DNA from: Methanosarcina sp. UBA5
GTDB taxonomy: Archaea > Halobacteriota > Methanosarcinia > Methanosarcinales > Methanosarcinaceae
Reading direction: 5' to 3'
DNA: 14,649 nucleotides
Assembly (NCBI RefSeq): GCF_002505485.1
Contig: NZ_DAVG01000045.1
Location: 1 to 14,649, forward strand
Every line of letters starts with the position of its first letter. Positions within the stretch are counted from its first letter, which is position 1. The translations under genes and the position numbers were made by a program. This document shows positions 6,443 through 13,477 of this stretch, in pieces. Under the pieces are notes generated by a model. The model made no database searches, was not told the DNA's origin, and saw only the letters and a program-made list of their open reading frames with translations.

Positions 6443-7339
6443 TTATTTAGAATCCGCCCAGAGCGCCCTCATCATTTCCCTTATTGCTTCTATCTTTTTT
6501 ATATTAGCTTCATCGTTTATCATATCAAACTCATTAAAGGATTCAAGGGCTACCTTAGCTGCAATTGAGGCATCGTTCAGATACCTGTTTCCTGCATTGC
6601 TTACAATGGTCTGGAGGGCAGAGGCTGCCTGGATAACTACATTTTCCATGTTTTCTTCTCCAGCGTTTTTCCCAACTTCTTCAATAGAGCTTGCGATACT
6701 TCTTACCGTGTCCTGGAGGTTTTCCTGCATGGCTGCGGCAGCCATCTCCTGAAGCATAAGCTCTACTCCCACTGCAGCCTCTTCAAGGCTCTTCTGAGCC
6801 GTAAGTTTTCCGACATATCCAAGACACGAAATGCATATTGCCGTATTTTCCGAAAGATCGGGAAACTTCATCCTGGCAACCGATTTTCCGATTTCTCCAA
6901 GCCCGATAACAACTGCTATGGTTTCTCTTTCCTTATTAAGGAGAGCTAACGTATTCCCGCTTTTACCCAGCACTGAAGCCGCTAGCCTGGCCACCATTTC
7001 CATCTGCTGTTCGGCAGCCGTTTTTCCTATAGCTCCAAATGAGAGTAAGACTCGGACAGTCGTGTTCTGCATATTCTGCTCCATGGAGCGTTGCAGCAGC
7101 TTTTCAAGAGCGCGAATAGCATTGACTGCAGCATTCTCCATTCTCTGGAGAGTAGCAGCCTTTCCGATTTCTTTTATTGAAACTACCATTTTTTCAGCTT
7201 CTGGCTCCTTTCTCTCATTTAGATAGCATGTGCCGATTTCGGTCAGAAAATTAAGGGCCTTGTTTACTCCTTCGTCAAACCCCTCACTAATGGAATTAAA
7301 TCCCAAATCTACCATTTTGTCTTCTTCCTTTGAAAACAT
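6443..7339 (-). CDS. Helical repeat protein with recurring (I/V)GK motifs, unknown function
   Basis: A 298-residue soluble, almost wholly alpha-helical protein. No signal peptide or membrane helix is seen. An internal repeat is clear: IGK at 58-60, 104-106 and 150-152, and VGK at 176-178 and 222-224. The spacings are 46, 46, 26 and 46 residues; an earlier IG at 35-36 is 23 before the first. Each motif is followed by a small-residue helix with a QxMExxA-like pattern. YLN motifs recur near both ends (39-41, 253-255). This suggests a HEAT/ARM-like solenoid of 23-residue helices, a fold used for protein binding. AAGGAG lies 9 bases before the chosen ATG; Met9 is an alternative start. The gene is convergent with porB and divergent from the phosphoribosyltransferase gene. 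I do not recognise the family and assign no function. Confidence 0.75.
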   Translation of the reverse strand: MFSKEEDKMVDLGFNSISEGFDEGVNKALNFLTEIGTCYLNERKEPEAEKMVVSIKEIGKAATLQRMENAAVNAIRALEKLLQRSMEQNMQNTTVRVLLSFGAIGKTAAEQQMEMVARLAASVLGKSGNTLALLNKERETIAVVIGLGEIGKSVARMKFPDLSENTAICISCLGYVGKLTAQKSLEEAAVGVELMLQEMAAAAMQENLQDTVRSIASSIEEVGKNAGEENMENVVIQAASALQTIVSNAGNRYLNDASIAAKVALESFNEFDMINDEANIKKIEAIREMMRALWADSK

Positions 7340-7548
7340 GGCATAAGACTCCTTTTCGACGGCTACTACTTTTATGAGAGACTCGCAAGAAGAGTTTCAG
7401 TACACATTTTTCTCAAAAATTCTTTTATTCTCGTCAATCCCTGACCCGCCTTATTTTTCTCACTTATTTTCCACATACCCCTGATTTATGTTTTCCCTGA
7501 TTCAAATATTTTCAGTTAATTGGTGAGCTTTCAGACGGATTGATAAGT
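7340..7548. other. Divergent spacer, upstream part
   Basis: The spacer between the helical-repeat gene (minus) and the phosphoribosyltransferase gene (plus) runs to 7811. This half is AT-rich with no gene. It must hold the minus-strand promoter, but no TATA element stands out. The other half is the 22-bp array. Confidence 0.4.
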
Positions 7549-7724
7549 CATTAAAATGATAAACTCATTAGATTAGATTGATAGATTCTCTAGACTAAGC
7601 TGACAAACTAGTTGGATTAAATTGTTAAACTAGTTAGATAATTGTTAAACTGGTAAGACTAAGTCGCTAAATTGGGTAGACTAAATTAATAAACCTAGCT
7701 AGAGTAAATTGATAAACTCAATAG
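7549..7724. repeat. Degenerate 22-bp tandem array, eight copies
   Basis: Units start at 7549 (20 bp), 7569, 7591, 7613, 7635 (19 bp), 7654, 7677 and 7700; the rest are 22-23 bp. Best-conserved parts are TAGACTAAATTG at the start and TAAACTAGT near the end. The array ends about 55 bp before the TATA-like element of the next gene. A 22-bp period is close to two helical turns, so every copy presents the same face of the DNA. Confidence 0.85.
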
Positions 7725-7777
7725 AAAAGGATATTATTTCTTCTTATTAGGCATCCGCCAATTCGCATATTCACAGG

Positions 7778-7786
7778 CTATAAAAC
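7778..7786 (+). promoter_or_regulatory. Possible TATA box of the phosphoribosyltransferase gene
   Basis: CTATAAAAC at 7778-7786 fits a TATA box. The usual spacing would place transcription start at about 7805-7810, only a few bases before the ATG at 7812. The message could then be leaderless, and AGAGGG (7795-7800) would not be part of it. Confidence 0.4.
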
Positions 7787-7811
7787 ATGCATTAAGAGGG
7801 CGATTTATCTG

Positions 7812-8522
7812 ATGCAGGAAAGGAAAATTCAGTCTCAACAATCCCGGCACCAGACAGAGAATGACTCGTTCAGGTGTGAGCTTATAAGCTTTGATGAAGT
7901 CTTGAGACTCTCCAGAACTCTTGCCCGAAAAATCAAAGCTTCCGGTTATATGCCTGACCTGATTGTCGCCATAGGGAGAGGAGGCTATGTGCCTGGAAGA
8001 CTGGTTTCCGATTTTTTAATCTTCAATGACCTTACCTCAATGAAGATTGAACACTACTCAAGAGCTGCGGACATGCGGGAAGAAGCAAGGATAAAATTTC
8101 CTATTCCTGTGGATATAACAGGAAAAAAAGTTTTGATTGTCGATGATATAACCGATACTGGTGAGACGCTTAATCTTGCAGTGGGCTACGCTCTAAGTCT
8201 TAATCCGGCAAGTGTGAGGACTGCAGTTCTCCAGCATAAAGTCTGCTCGGGTTTCACGCCTGATTTTTATGCCCAGAAGATTCTCAAATGGCGCTGGATC
8301 ATTTACCCCTGGGCCAGGTATGAGGATCTGGCTGGATTTACAGAAAAAATTATCCAGAACGGAGCCCTCGACATCTCTCAAATCAAAGTCGAATTTAAGC
8401 ACAGGTATGGGCTGAATCTCAAAGAGACTGAAATTCTAGAAATCCTGGACGACCTGACTGAAAGGGGTGAGCTTGAGAGCACAGAACAGGATAAAAGAAA
8501 GTTATGGAGCATTAAGCGATAA
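7812..8522 (+). CDS. Phosphoribosyltransferase with C-terminal extension
   Basis: A 236-residue protein of the type I phosphoribosyltransferase fold (COG2236-like). Seen: LIVAIGRGGYVPGR (50-63), the loop that holds pyrophosphate, and VLIVDDITDTGETL (107-120), the PRPP-binding motif with two acidic residues and TDTG. These enzymes transfer ribose-5-phosphate from PRPP to a base, often a purine. The base here is unknown, and annotation as hypoxanthine or xanthine phosphoribosyltransferase would be only a guess. Residues about 185-236 (KVEFKHRYGLNLKETEILE onward) lie beyond the usual core. They read like a small helical or winged-helix domain with a Glu/Arg-rich end. The start is ATG 7812; AGAGGG is 11 bases upstream, but a TATA-like element suggests a leaderless message. 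Single gene, next to the 22-bp array. Confidence 0.85.
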   Translation: MQERKIQSQQSRHQTENDSFRCELISFDEVLRLSRTLARKIKASGYMPDLIVAIGRGGYVPGRLVSDFLIFNDLTSMKIEHYSRAADMREEARIKFPIPVDITGKKVLIVDDITDTGETLNLAVGYALSLNPASVRTAVLQHKVCSGFTPDFYAQKILKWRWIIYPWARYEDLAGFTEKIIQNGALDISQIKVEFKHRYGLNLKETEILEILDDLTERGELESTEQDKRKLWSIKR

Positions 8523-8655
8523 ACACTTATCAGGAAAAGCGGTGAAGGTAGCTTTATCCCCTACCCGACGGACAGGGTTTCGCGACCTTCTACACTCCTA
8601 AATGTCAACAGTATTAAATTCTCTATTATGATGATACAACGAATATCTTTCATTT

Positions 8656-9135
8656 TTAGATCTTTAAAATCTCCAGATCGAGACTCAGTGATACTATTAT
8701 TGCAATAATTGAAAGCGCTGAAATGATCAGGTAATTTGCACGTTCTTTTGATACCGAAAGACTGCACAGCAGATATTCCAATCCTTCAAGGTCTTTATCC
8801 GAAAGTTTCTGCCTATTCCTGACTTTTTCCAGCAGATCCAGGTTTTTGACAACATCGAACCTTCTTTTTGCAATATGGTATCTGTGTATGAAGAACCAGA
8901 GGTAACCCACGACTCCAATATACCAGATTGCTTTTCCCCAGAAAATGCTGTAGTGGTTAGCTATAATTATACTTCTTAGCAGGATGGCGGAAACTAACCC
9001 TATATAAAAGTATAAACTGATTACGGGCTTCCCGTATTGATGGGGAACTTCAAATATCGGAGTTTCAGATTTAAGCTCTATCATTTTTTCAATCTTCCCA
9101 TATTTCAATATATTGTTTATCTGCCTTTTTTTCAT
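8656..9135 (-). CDS. Three-segment membrane protein, unknown function
   Basis: A 159-residue protein I do not recognise. The N-terminus is basic and soluble (1-37). Two membrane helices at about 38-58 and 68-84 are joined by a short loop. A charged cytoplasm-like segment follows (85-132, rich in Lys, Arg, Asp and Glu), then a third helix at 134-152 close to the end. There is no enzyme motif. ATG at 9135 has no good ribosome binding site, but a TATA-like element about 30 bases upstream would make the leader very short. Met18, preceded by GGGAAG, is the alternative start. It is convergent with the phosphoribosyltransferase gene, with a 133-bp gap and no clear terminator. Confidence 0.6.
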   Translation of the reverse strand: MKKRQINNILKYGKIEKMIELKSETPIFEVPHQYGKPVISLYFYIGLVSAILLRSIIIANHYSIFWGKAIWYIGVVGYLWFFIHRYHIAKRRFDVVKNLDLLEKVRNRQKLSDKDLEGLEYLLCSLSVSKERANYLIISALSIIAIIVSLSLDLEILKI

Positions 9136-9158
9136 AAAGGAAAGCGGTAACCGGTTGA

Positions 9159-9178
9159 CTATATAATAATATATATAG
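9159..9178 (-). promoter_or_regulatory. TATA-rich promoter of the 8656-9135 gene
   Basis: A 20-bp nearly palindromic block of alternating A and T, read on the minus strand as CTATATATATTATTATATAG. It is centred about 33 bp before the ATG at 9135, so transcription would begin just a few to 20 bases before the start codon. Confidence 0.55.
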
Positions 9179-9707
9179 TTTTTTATTATCCACGATAAAG
9201 ATTATGTTGCATTATTACAAACGATTTAAGTGAATATCTGTTATGCATGTCCAGAAATAAGGTAAAAGACGTAGTCTCTTATAGTGAAAACTAATTTTTT
9301 GGTTTTGTAGTAAACTCTCCAAATCAGCTACCAGAGGCTGAAATGTAAAAAATCAAATTGCGTGCGGTTGCACAAGCCTTAAAGATTGTGCATGCTACCG
9401 TGACTACTGCTCGTTTTCTCAGAAATAGTCAAATCCTCTTTAGCTAGATTTCCTTAATATGACAACTGAAATTCCAAATGACTGAAATTCCAATTTAGAT
9501 ACATTTTTTAGCGGCTTATTAAATATTGCTTAGGAATCTCAATGGAGCATTCAGAAAGAGTCAGCAGTACAAAAGAAATAAAAAAGCAGATGAGGGTTCT
9601 TTTCACTTCTGGCATTAAGAACGAGGTTTCTTAACCCTCCGTGTTTTCATAGTAATAAAAAGGAAAAAGGGAGGAAGGGAAAGAAATTTTGAAATGTTTA
9701 AAGCTCC
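9179..9707. other. Spacer with a direct repeat, little else
   Basis: About 530 bases between two minus-strand genes. ACTGAAATTCCAA occurs at 9465-9477 and again at 9481-9493 (16-base period). The inverted pair GAGGGTT (9592-9598) / AACCCTC (9633-9639) flanks the end of the small frame at 9542-9634. No long gene is visible on either strand. Confidence 0.5.
9542..9634 (+). CDS. Possible 30-residue small protein or gene remnant
   Basis: ATG at 9542, 7 bases after AGGAA, opens a 30-codon frame ending in TAA at 9632-9634. The product has a charged stretch KEIKKQMRVLFTSGIKNEV. This resembles the opening helix of winged-helix regulators common in methanogens, so it may be the stump of a lost regulator gene. 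It is equally compatible with chance. Low confidence. Confidence 0.22.
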   Translation: MEHSERVSSTKEIKKQMRVLFTSGIKNEVS

Positions 9708-10448
9708 TTACATTACTGTTTCTGTGACCAGTTCCAGATTGCCCTTTGGAAAGACTCTGGATACCCGGACTTTCCAGTCCCCGTCTGAATTCTCGTTGTC
9801 GGCCTGAATGAGGTTATAACATTGCTTGGTTTTTCCCCTGGTTTTTGAAGAACAGAAGGTGCCTGCATTTACCACAAGCATGTTATTGAGGTTCCAGACC
9901 CAGGGAATGTGGCAGTGCCCACAGAGGACAAGATTCACCTTGCAACGGTTAAGAAGTTCAAGCACATCGCCTGCATCTACAAGCACAGTATTTTCCCTGC
10001 CGGCCAGAGGTATAGGAACAAGGTGATGGTGCATGGCAAAAACCTTAAAATTCTCTCCGGAAAAGGCTTCTTTGATCCAGCCATAGTTTTCCCTGCCCAG
10101 ATGACCTTCATTAAGATCAGGCTGTGAAGAATCAGCTCCTACAACCGTAACATTACCAAAATTCCGCGAAAAATACCGGTCTGTGAAAAGGTCTTCAAAG
10201 TGCACGTATCCTGCGTTTTTTGAATCGTGGTTGCCAGGAACAAGAATTTTATCTTTACATTCAATCCTGTCAAGAAACTGTTTTACTCCATCATATTCTA
10301 CTGAAAACCCATTCTCAGTAAGGTCTCCTGTAATCACAACAAGATCCGGTTCCAGCCGATTTATGCTGTCAACCATAGACTCTGCAATCTCAGGAACAAA
10401 ATATGCATCTGAATAGTGGATATCTGAAAGGTGTACAATCTGTATAAT
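9708..10448 (-). CDS. Metallophosphoesterase (calcineurin-like), apparent AUU start
   Basis: A 246-residue protein if begun at ATT 10446-10448. All five metal-site motifs are present in order: DIH (9-11, in HLSDIH), GDLTENG (from Gly41), GNHD (72-75), a MHHH segment, and GHCHIPW near the C-terminus. It is a cytosolic two-metal phosphoesterase of the Icc/COG1409 type, which includes cyclic-nucleotide phosphodiesterases; the substrate is unknown. The first in-frame ATG is at 10376 and would delete DIH, which binds the first metal. Between it and the in-frame stop at 10461-10463 there is no ATG, GTG or TTG. GAGG at 10457-10460 sits 8 bases before ATT, ideal spacing. So either AUU starts translation, or an original ATG was mutated or misread. 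A monocistronic unit. Confidence 0.85.
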   Translation of the reverse strand: MIQIVHLSDIHYSDAYFVPEIAESMVDSINRLEPDLVVITGDLTENGFSVEYDGVKQFLDRIECKDKILVPGNHDSKNAGYVHFEDLFTDRYFSRNFGNVTVVGADSSQPDLNEGHLGRENYGWIKEAFSGENFKVFAMHHHLVPIPLAGRENTVLVDAGDVLELLNRCKVNLVLCGHCHIPWVWNLNNMLVVNAGTFCSSKTRGKTKQCYNLIQADNENSDGDWKVRVSRVFPKGNLELVTETVM

Positions 10449-10471
10449 TTCTTCTTCCTCTTATTTTTTTT

Positions 10472-10486
10472 AATTTTATAGTATAT
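10472..10486 (-). promoter_or_regulatory. TATA-like element of the metallophosphoesterase gene
   Basis: On the minus strand this reads TATACTATAAAATTA, 24 bases or more before the proposed ATT start. Transcription would begin close to the GAGG element, giving a short leader. Confidence 0.45.
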
Positions 10487-10855
10487 ATTGAATCTCTTAT
10501 ATTCAGAGCACAGGATTTCTGTGCCATTATATATAGGTATCTATAAAATCTACATATTTGAAAATATCTAATTATAATTAATTAAAAAAGGTGTTTACAT
10601 CTGAAAACATCATTTGTGCACTATAAATATGTACTTAATTATTATTCATGGACAATGCCTATAAAAATTACAAAACCTAAATTACCTGATATGCACACAG
10701 CTCACTTCAGCTCATTTTATTCCAGTAGTCAGGCGCGCGGCAGACTTCGTGTAATCCCTTTATCGAAAAACACCAAAATGGGTCTGGCAGGAAGACTACA
10801 ACTTTTAAAATTAGGCAGCTTGCAAAGGCGTTAATCTACAACGATCGAGATGTTT
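10487..10855. other. Spacer upstream of aspS, no convincing gene
   Basis: A TATA-like CTATAAATATG at about 10621-10631 could drive plus-strand transcription. A frame from ATG 10655 to 10834 (59 codons, rich in Lys, Arg and Ser) follows at almost leaderless distance. It has no ribosome binding site and no recognisable domain, so I do not call it a gene. The long A+T stretch at 10540-10600 is otherwise empty. Confidence 0.4.
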
Positions 10856-10967
10856 GATCACGCAACCGTCAGGGGCTTTTCGGTCAAGCTTTTTCGAAAA
10901 AGAGTTGTGATCATGCCGATCAAGTCGTTGCTGAGATTTTCGATCAAACCTTTTTTCAAAAGGTTTG
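10856..10967. repeat. Inverted and direct repeats before aspS
   Basis: Three nested elements. GATCACGCAAC (10856-10866) faces GTTGTGATC (10904-10912) as an imperfect inverted repeat enclosing the 14-bp palindrome CTTTTTCGAAAAAG (10889-10902). CAAACCTTTT (10945-10954) / AAAAGGTTTG (10958-10967) forms a perfect 10-bp stem with loop TTC. The phrase TTTTCGRTCAARC followed by a T-rich hairpin occurs twice about 60 bases apart, so the region looks like a duplicated hairpin cassette. It resembles hairpins scattered in Methanosarcina spacers; that is recollection, not a search. Confidence 0.65.
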
Positions 10968-11069
10968 CGGGCAACAAATAAATTAATAATGAGTTATGAC
11001 TATTCACCTACGTTTCAGCTTCATTCTTACATTTTTCATTTAATTTATACTCCAAATCAAGGTGAATTT

Positions 11070-12404
11070 ATGTCATTAGCAAAACTTAGAACACATTATA
11101 CAGCCGATGTCAAGCCTGAAAAAGTTGACAACGGTCAGAAAATTACTCTGGCAGGATGGGTCCATGAGGTAAGAGACCTCGGAGGGATTTGTTTTGTAGT
11201 GCTTCGAGACCGGGAAGGAAAGGCTCAGGTCACCCTTGTAAAGAAGAAAATTGATAAAGATCTGTTTGATACTGCAAGAAGGCTTGTCCGCGAGTCAGTA
11301 ATTTCAGTAACCGGCTCCGTTAAATTTGAAGAGAAAGCTCCTAACGGATACGAGCTGCTTCCTGAGGAGATCACTGTCCTGAATGTTGCAGATTCTCCAT
11401 TGCCAATGGATACTACAGGTAAGGTGGAAGCTGAACTGGATACCAGGCTGGATTCGCGGTTCATTGACCTCAGGCGGGCCGAGACAACTGCGGTTTTCAA
11501 GATAAGGCATCAGGCTCTCCAGGCTATCAGGGAATACTTTGTGAAAAACGGATTTATCGAAACCGCAACCCCCAAGGTCGTAGCAACTGCAACCGAAGGC
11601 GGCACTGCACTTTTCCCGATCACTTACTTTGACAGGGAAGCCTTTTTGAACCAGAGTCCTCAGCTCTTCAAGCAAATCCTTATGAGCGGCGGTTTTGACA
11701 GGGTCTTTGAAATCGGCCCCATTTTCAGGGCAGAAGAACACGACACTCGCAGGCACTTAAATGAAGCTACTTCTATCGATGTAGAGGTCAGCTTTGCGGA
11801 TCATTTCGATGTAATGGAGATTCTCGAAAACCTTGTAGCTTATGCCTACACCCAGGTTATTGAGAAGTGCCAGCCTTCACTTGAAACACTTGGGGTTGAG
11901 CTCAAAGTCCCGAAAACTCCTTTCCTTAAGCTCACCTATGACGAAGTAATCGAGATCATAAACTCCCGCTCGGAAGAGAAAATGCACTGGGGAGATGACC
12001 TTGGCACGCTCGGAGAGCATATTGTGGGCAATTACGTTTACGAGACAACAGGGGAATCCCACTATTTCATTATTGACTGGCCGACTGAGATTAAACCTTT
12101 CTATGCCATGCCTTACGAGGACAGGCCGGAGTTCAGCAAGTCATTTGACATGATGCACCGTACAATGGAACTCTCCTCAGGAGCTCAGCGTATCCATATT
12201 CCGGACTTGCTTAAGAGCCGGATAGAATCACAGGGCCTGAACCCTGACGGCTTTGAATTCTACCTTAAAGCTTTCGAATTCGGCATGCCTCCACATGCAG
12301 GCTGGGGCATGGGCTGCGAACGTTTTATTATGACCATGCTCGGAACTGAAAATATCAGGGACACAGTACTTTTTCCCAGGGACAGGAGAAGACTTTCTCC
12401 CTGA
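11070..12404 (+). CDS. aspS: Aspartyl-tRNA synthetase, archaeal type, probably non-discriminating
   Basis: A 444-residue class IIb synthetase that charges tRNA-Asp in the cytoplasm. The frame opens at 10965, but ATG 11070 follows AAGGTGA (11059-11065) by 4 bases and gives the normal N-terminus. Seen: an N-terminal OB-fold anticodon domain (ITLAGWVHEVRDLGG, 25-39), motif 1 around QALQAIREYFVKNGF, QSPQLFKQILMSGGFDRVFE, motif 2 FRAEEHDTRRHLNEAT, and motif 3 GWGMGCERFIMTMLG, ending FPRDRRRLSP. There is no bacterial insertion domain. His32 in WVHE and Pro91 in KAPNG occupy the two anticodon-domain positions where discriminating archaeal enzymes have Trp and Lys. This predicts that it also makes Asp-tRNA-Asn for the amidotransferase route. 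The gene lies 140 bp upstream of rpiA on the same strand, separated by a repeat array. A T-rich CTTCTTTTTAG just after the stop may terminate it. Confidence 0.95.
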   Translation: MSLAKLRTHYTADVKPEKVDNGQKITLAGWVHEVRDLGGICFVVLRDREGKAQVTLVKKKIDKDLFDTARRLVRESVISVTGSVKFEEKAPNGYELLPEEITVLNVADSPLPMDTTGKVEAELDTRLDSRFIDLRRAETTAVFKIRHQALQAIREYFVKNGFIETATPKVVATATEGGTALFPITYFDREAFLNQSPQLFKQILMSGGFDRVFEIGPIFRAEEHDTRRHLNEATSIDVEVSFADHFDVMEILENLVAYAYTQVIEKCQPSLETLGVELKVPKTPFLKLTYDEVIEIINSRSEEKMHWGDDLGTLGEHIVGNYVYETTGESHYFIIDWPTEIKPFYAMPYEDRPEFSKSFDMMHRTMELSSGAQRIHIPDLLKSRIESQGLNPDGFEFYLKAFEFGMPPHAGWGMGCERFIMTMLGTENIRDTVLFPRDRRRLSP

Positions 12405-12420
12405 AATCCCTTCTTTTTAG

Positions 12421-12500
12421 AGTTTAAACGTTTTCAGCTTAAACATTTTCAGCTTAAACGTTTTCAGCTTAAACATTTCCAGTTTAATCTCCAGTTTAGG
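12421..12500. repeat. 15-bp tandem array between aspS and rpiA
   Basis: Four 15-bp units begin at 12421, 12436, 12451 and 12466, consensus AGCTTAAACRTTTTC. Two degraded pieces follow from 12481. Position 10 alternates G, A, G, A, so the array may have grown by doubling a 30-bp block. Confidence 0.92.
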
Positions 12501-12544
12501 GATTTCATAACTTTTTCAGTATTAGACCCGGAAGGGAACATAGC

Positions 12545-13243
12545 ATGACAGAAAGAAATATATCTACCGATTCTCCGGAAAAACATGCGGCTGGCATCGC
12601 TGCATCCCGAATGGTAGAATCGGGAATGGTTGTGGGGCTTGGAACGGGTTCAACAGTTGCATATACTATAAAAGAACTGGGCAGGCGGGTCAGGGAAGAG
12701 GGACTTGAAATCCTGGGTGTTGTTACTTCATACCAGTCCGAAATGCTTGCCATAGAAGCCGGCATCCCTCTGGCTAACCTTGCCCAGCATCCGGAACTGG
12801 ACATCGCCATTGATGGAGCAGACCAGATAGATTCGAAGCTGTACGCAATCAAAGGCGGGGGAGCTGCCCATACCCGGGAAAAGATAGTATCGGCATCTGC
12901 AAGACGCTTTCTGGTAGTAGCCGATGAATCAAAAACGAGCACCCAGCTTGATAAGTCCGTACCGATTGAGGTCCTACCCTTTGCAAAAACTCTTGTGATT
13001 AAGAAAATAAAGGAGCTGGGAGGAAAGCCTGAGCTGAGGTTAGCTCTGAAAAAAGATGGGCCCGTGATAACCGACAATGGAAATTTTGTACTTGATGTAG
13101 ATTTCGGCTTAATAAACGACCCTGTGGGTCTGGCCCTTCAACTATCTTCAATTCCGGGAGTTGTTGAGCATGGAATCTTTTCCAATGTGGATGAACTCTA
13201 TATCGGAAAAAAAGACGGATCAGTGGAGATAGTCAGAAAGTGA
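12545..13243 (+). CDS. rpiA: Ribose-5-phosphate isomerase A
   Basis: A 232-residue protein, normal RpiA length. It interconverts ribose 5-phosphate and ribulose 5-phosphate. In methanogens this supplies ribose for PRPP and nucleotides, since the oxidative pentose pathway is absent. Seen: the phosphate loop VGLGTGST (30-37), DGADQID (90-96) with catalytic Asp90 and Asp93, and AIKGGGAAHTREK (101-113) with Lys103 and the catalytic base Glu112. The DGADE of many homologues reads DGADQ, a common variation. FSNVDELYIG near the C-terminus is also typical. AAGGGA at 12532-12537 with 7 bases of spacing supports ATG 12545. It follows aspS and precedes the thermosome gene on the same strand; the spacers (140 and 234 bp) suggest separate promoters. 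Confidence 0.95.
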   Translation: MTERNISTDSPEKHAAGIAASRMVESGMVVGLGTGSTVAYTIKELGRRVREEGLEILGVVTSYQSEMLAIEAGIPLANLAQHPELDIAIDGADQIDSKLYAIKGGGAAHTREKIVSASARRFLVVADESKTSTQLDKSVPIEVLPFAKTLVIKKIKELGGKPELRLALKKDGPVITDNGNFVLDVDFGLINDPVGLALQLSSIPGVVEHGIFSNVDELYIGKKDGSVEIVRK

Positions 13244-13287
13244 AAGTAATCAGAAAAAATAAATGTTCCACCTTCTAAAATCGGAAT

Positions 13288-13332
13288 ATACCCGGTATGT
13301 TTTTATAGAAGTATTATCAGTTATTTTCTGAT
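13288..13332 (+). promoter_or_regulatory. Probable thermosome promoter with operator-like repeats
   Basis: The TATA-like TTTTTATAG (13299-13307) is directly preceded by the near-palindrome ATACCCGGTAT (13288-13298). It is followed by the inverted pair ATCAG (13316-13320) / CTGAT (13328-13332), which straddles the expected transcription start. The leader to the ATG would be about 150 bases. Operators for a heat-shock-type regulator are a reasonable guess but not shown. Confidence 0.45.
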
Positions 13333-13477
13333 CAAATACTGCTTCATACAAGGCAACTGATGAAATAATATTTTCAGGCTGATCTAGGGCTAAAAGTGAC
13401 TATAGCCAGGATAACTTCAAATTATCAAGTAAAAAGCTTCGACACATACACTTCATTTTAAGGAGGTTTTGGTTCAG

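Noticed and set aside
10655..10834. 59-codon frame downstream of a TATA-like element
   Set aside because: The TATA spacing would allow a leaderless start, but composition is not gene-like and no domain is visible.
10965..11069. 35-residue N-terminal extension of AspRS
   Set aside because: The start lies inside the hairpin region; ATG 11070 has AAGGTGA in place and matches normal enzyme length.
12505..13077. 190-codon minus-strand frame over rpiA
   Set aside because: Ser/Pro-rich antisense shadow of rpiA codons; the plus-strand enzyme motifs are clear.
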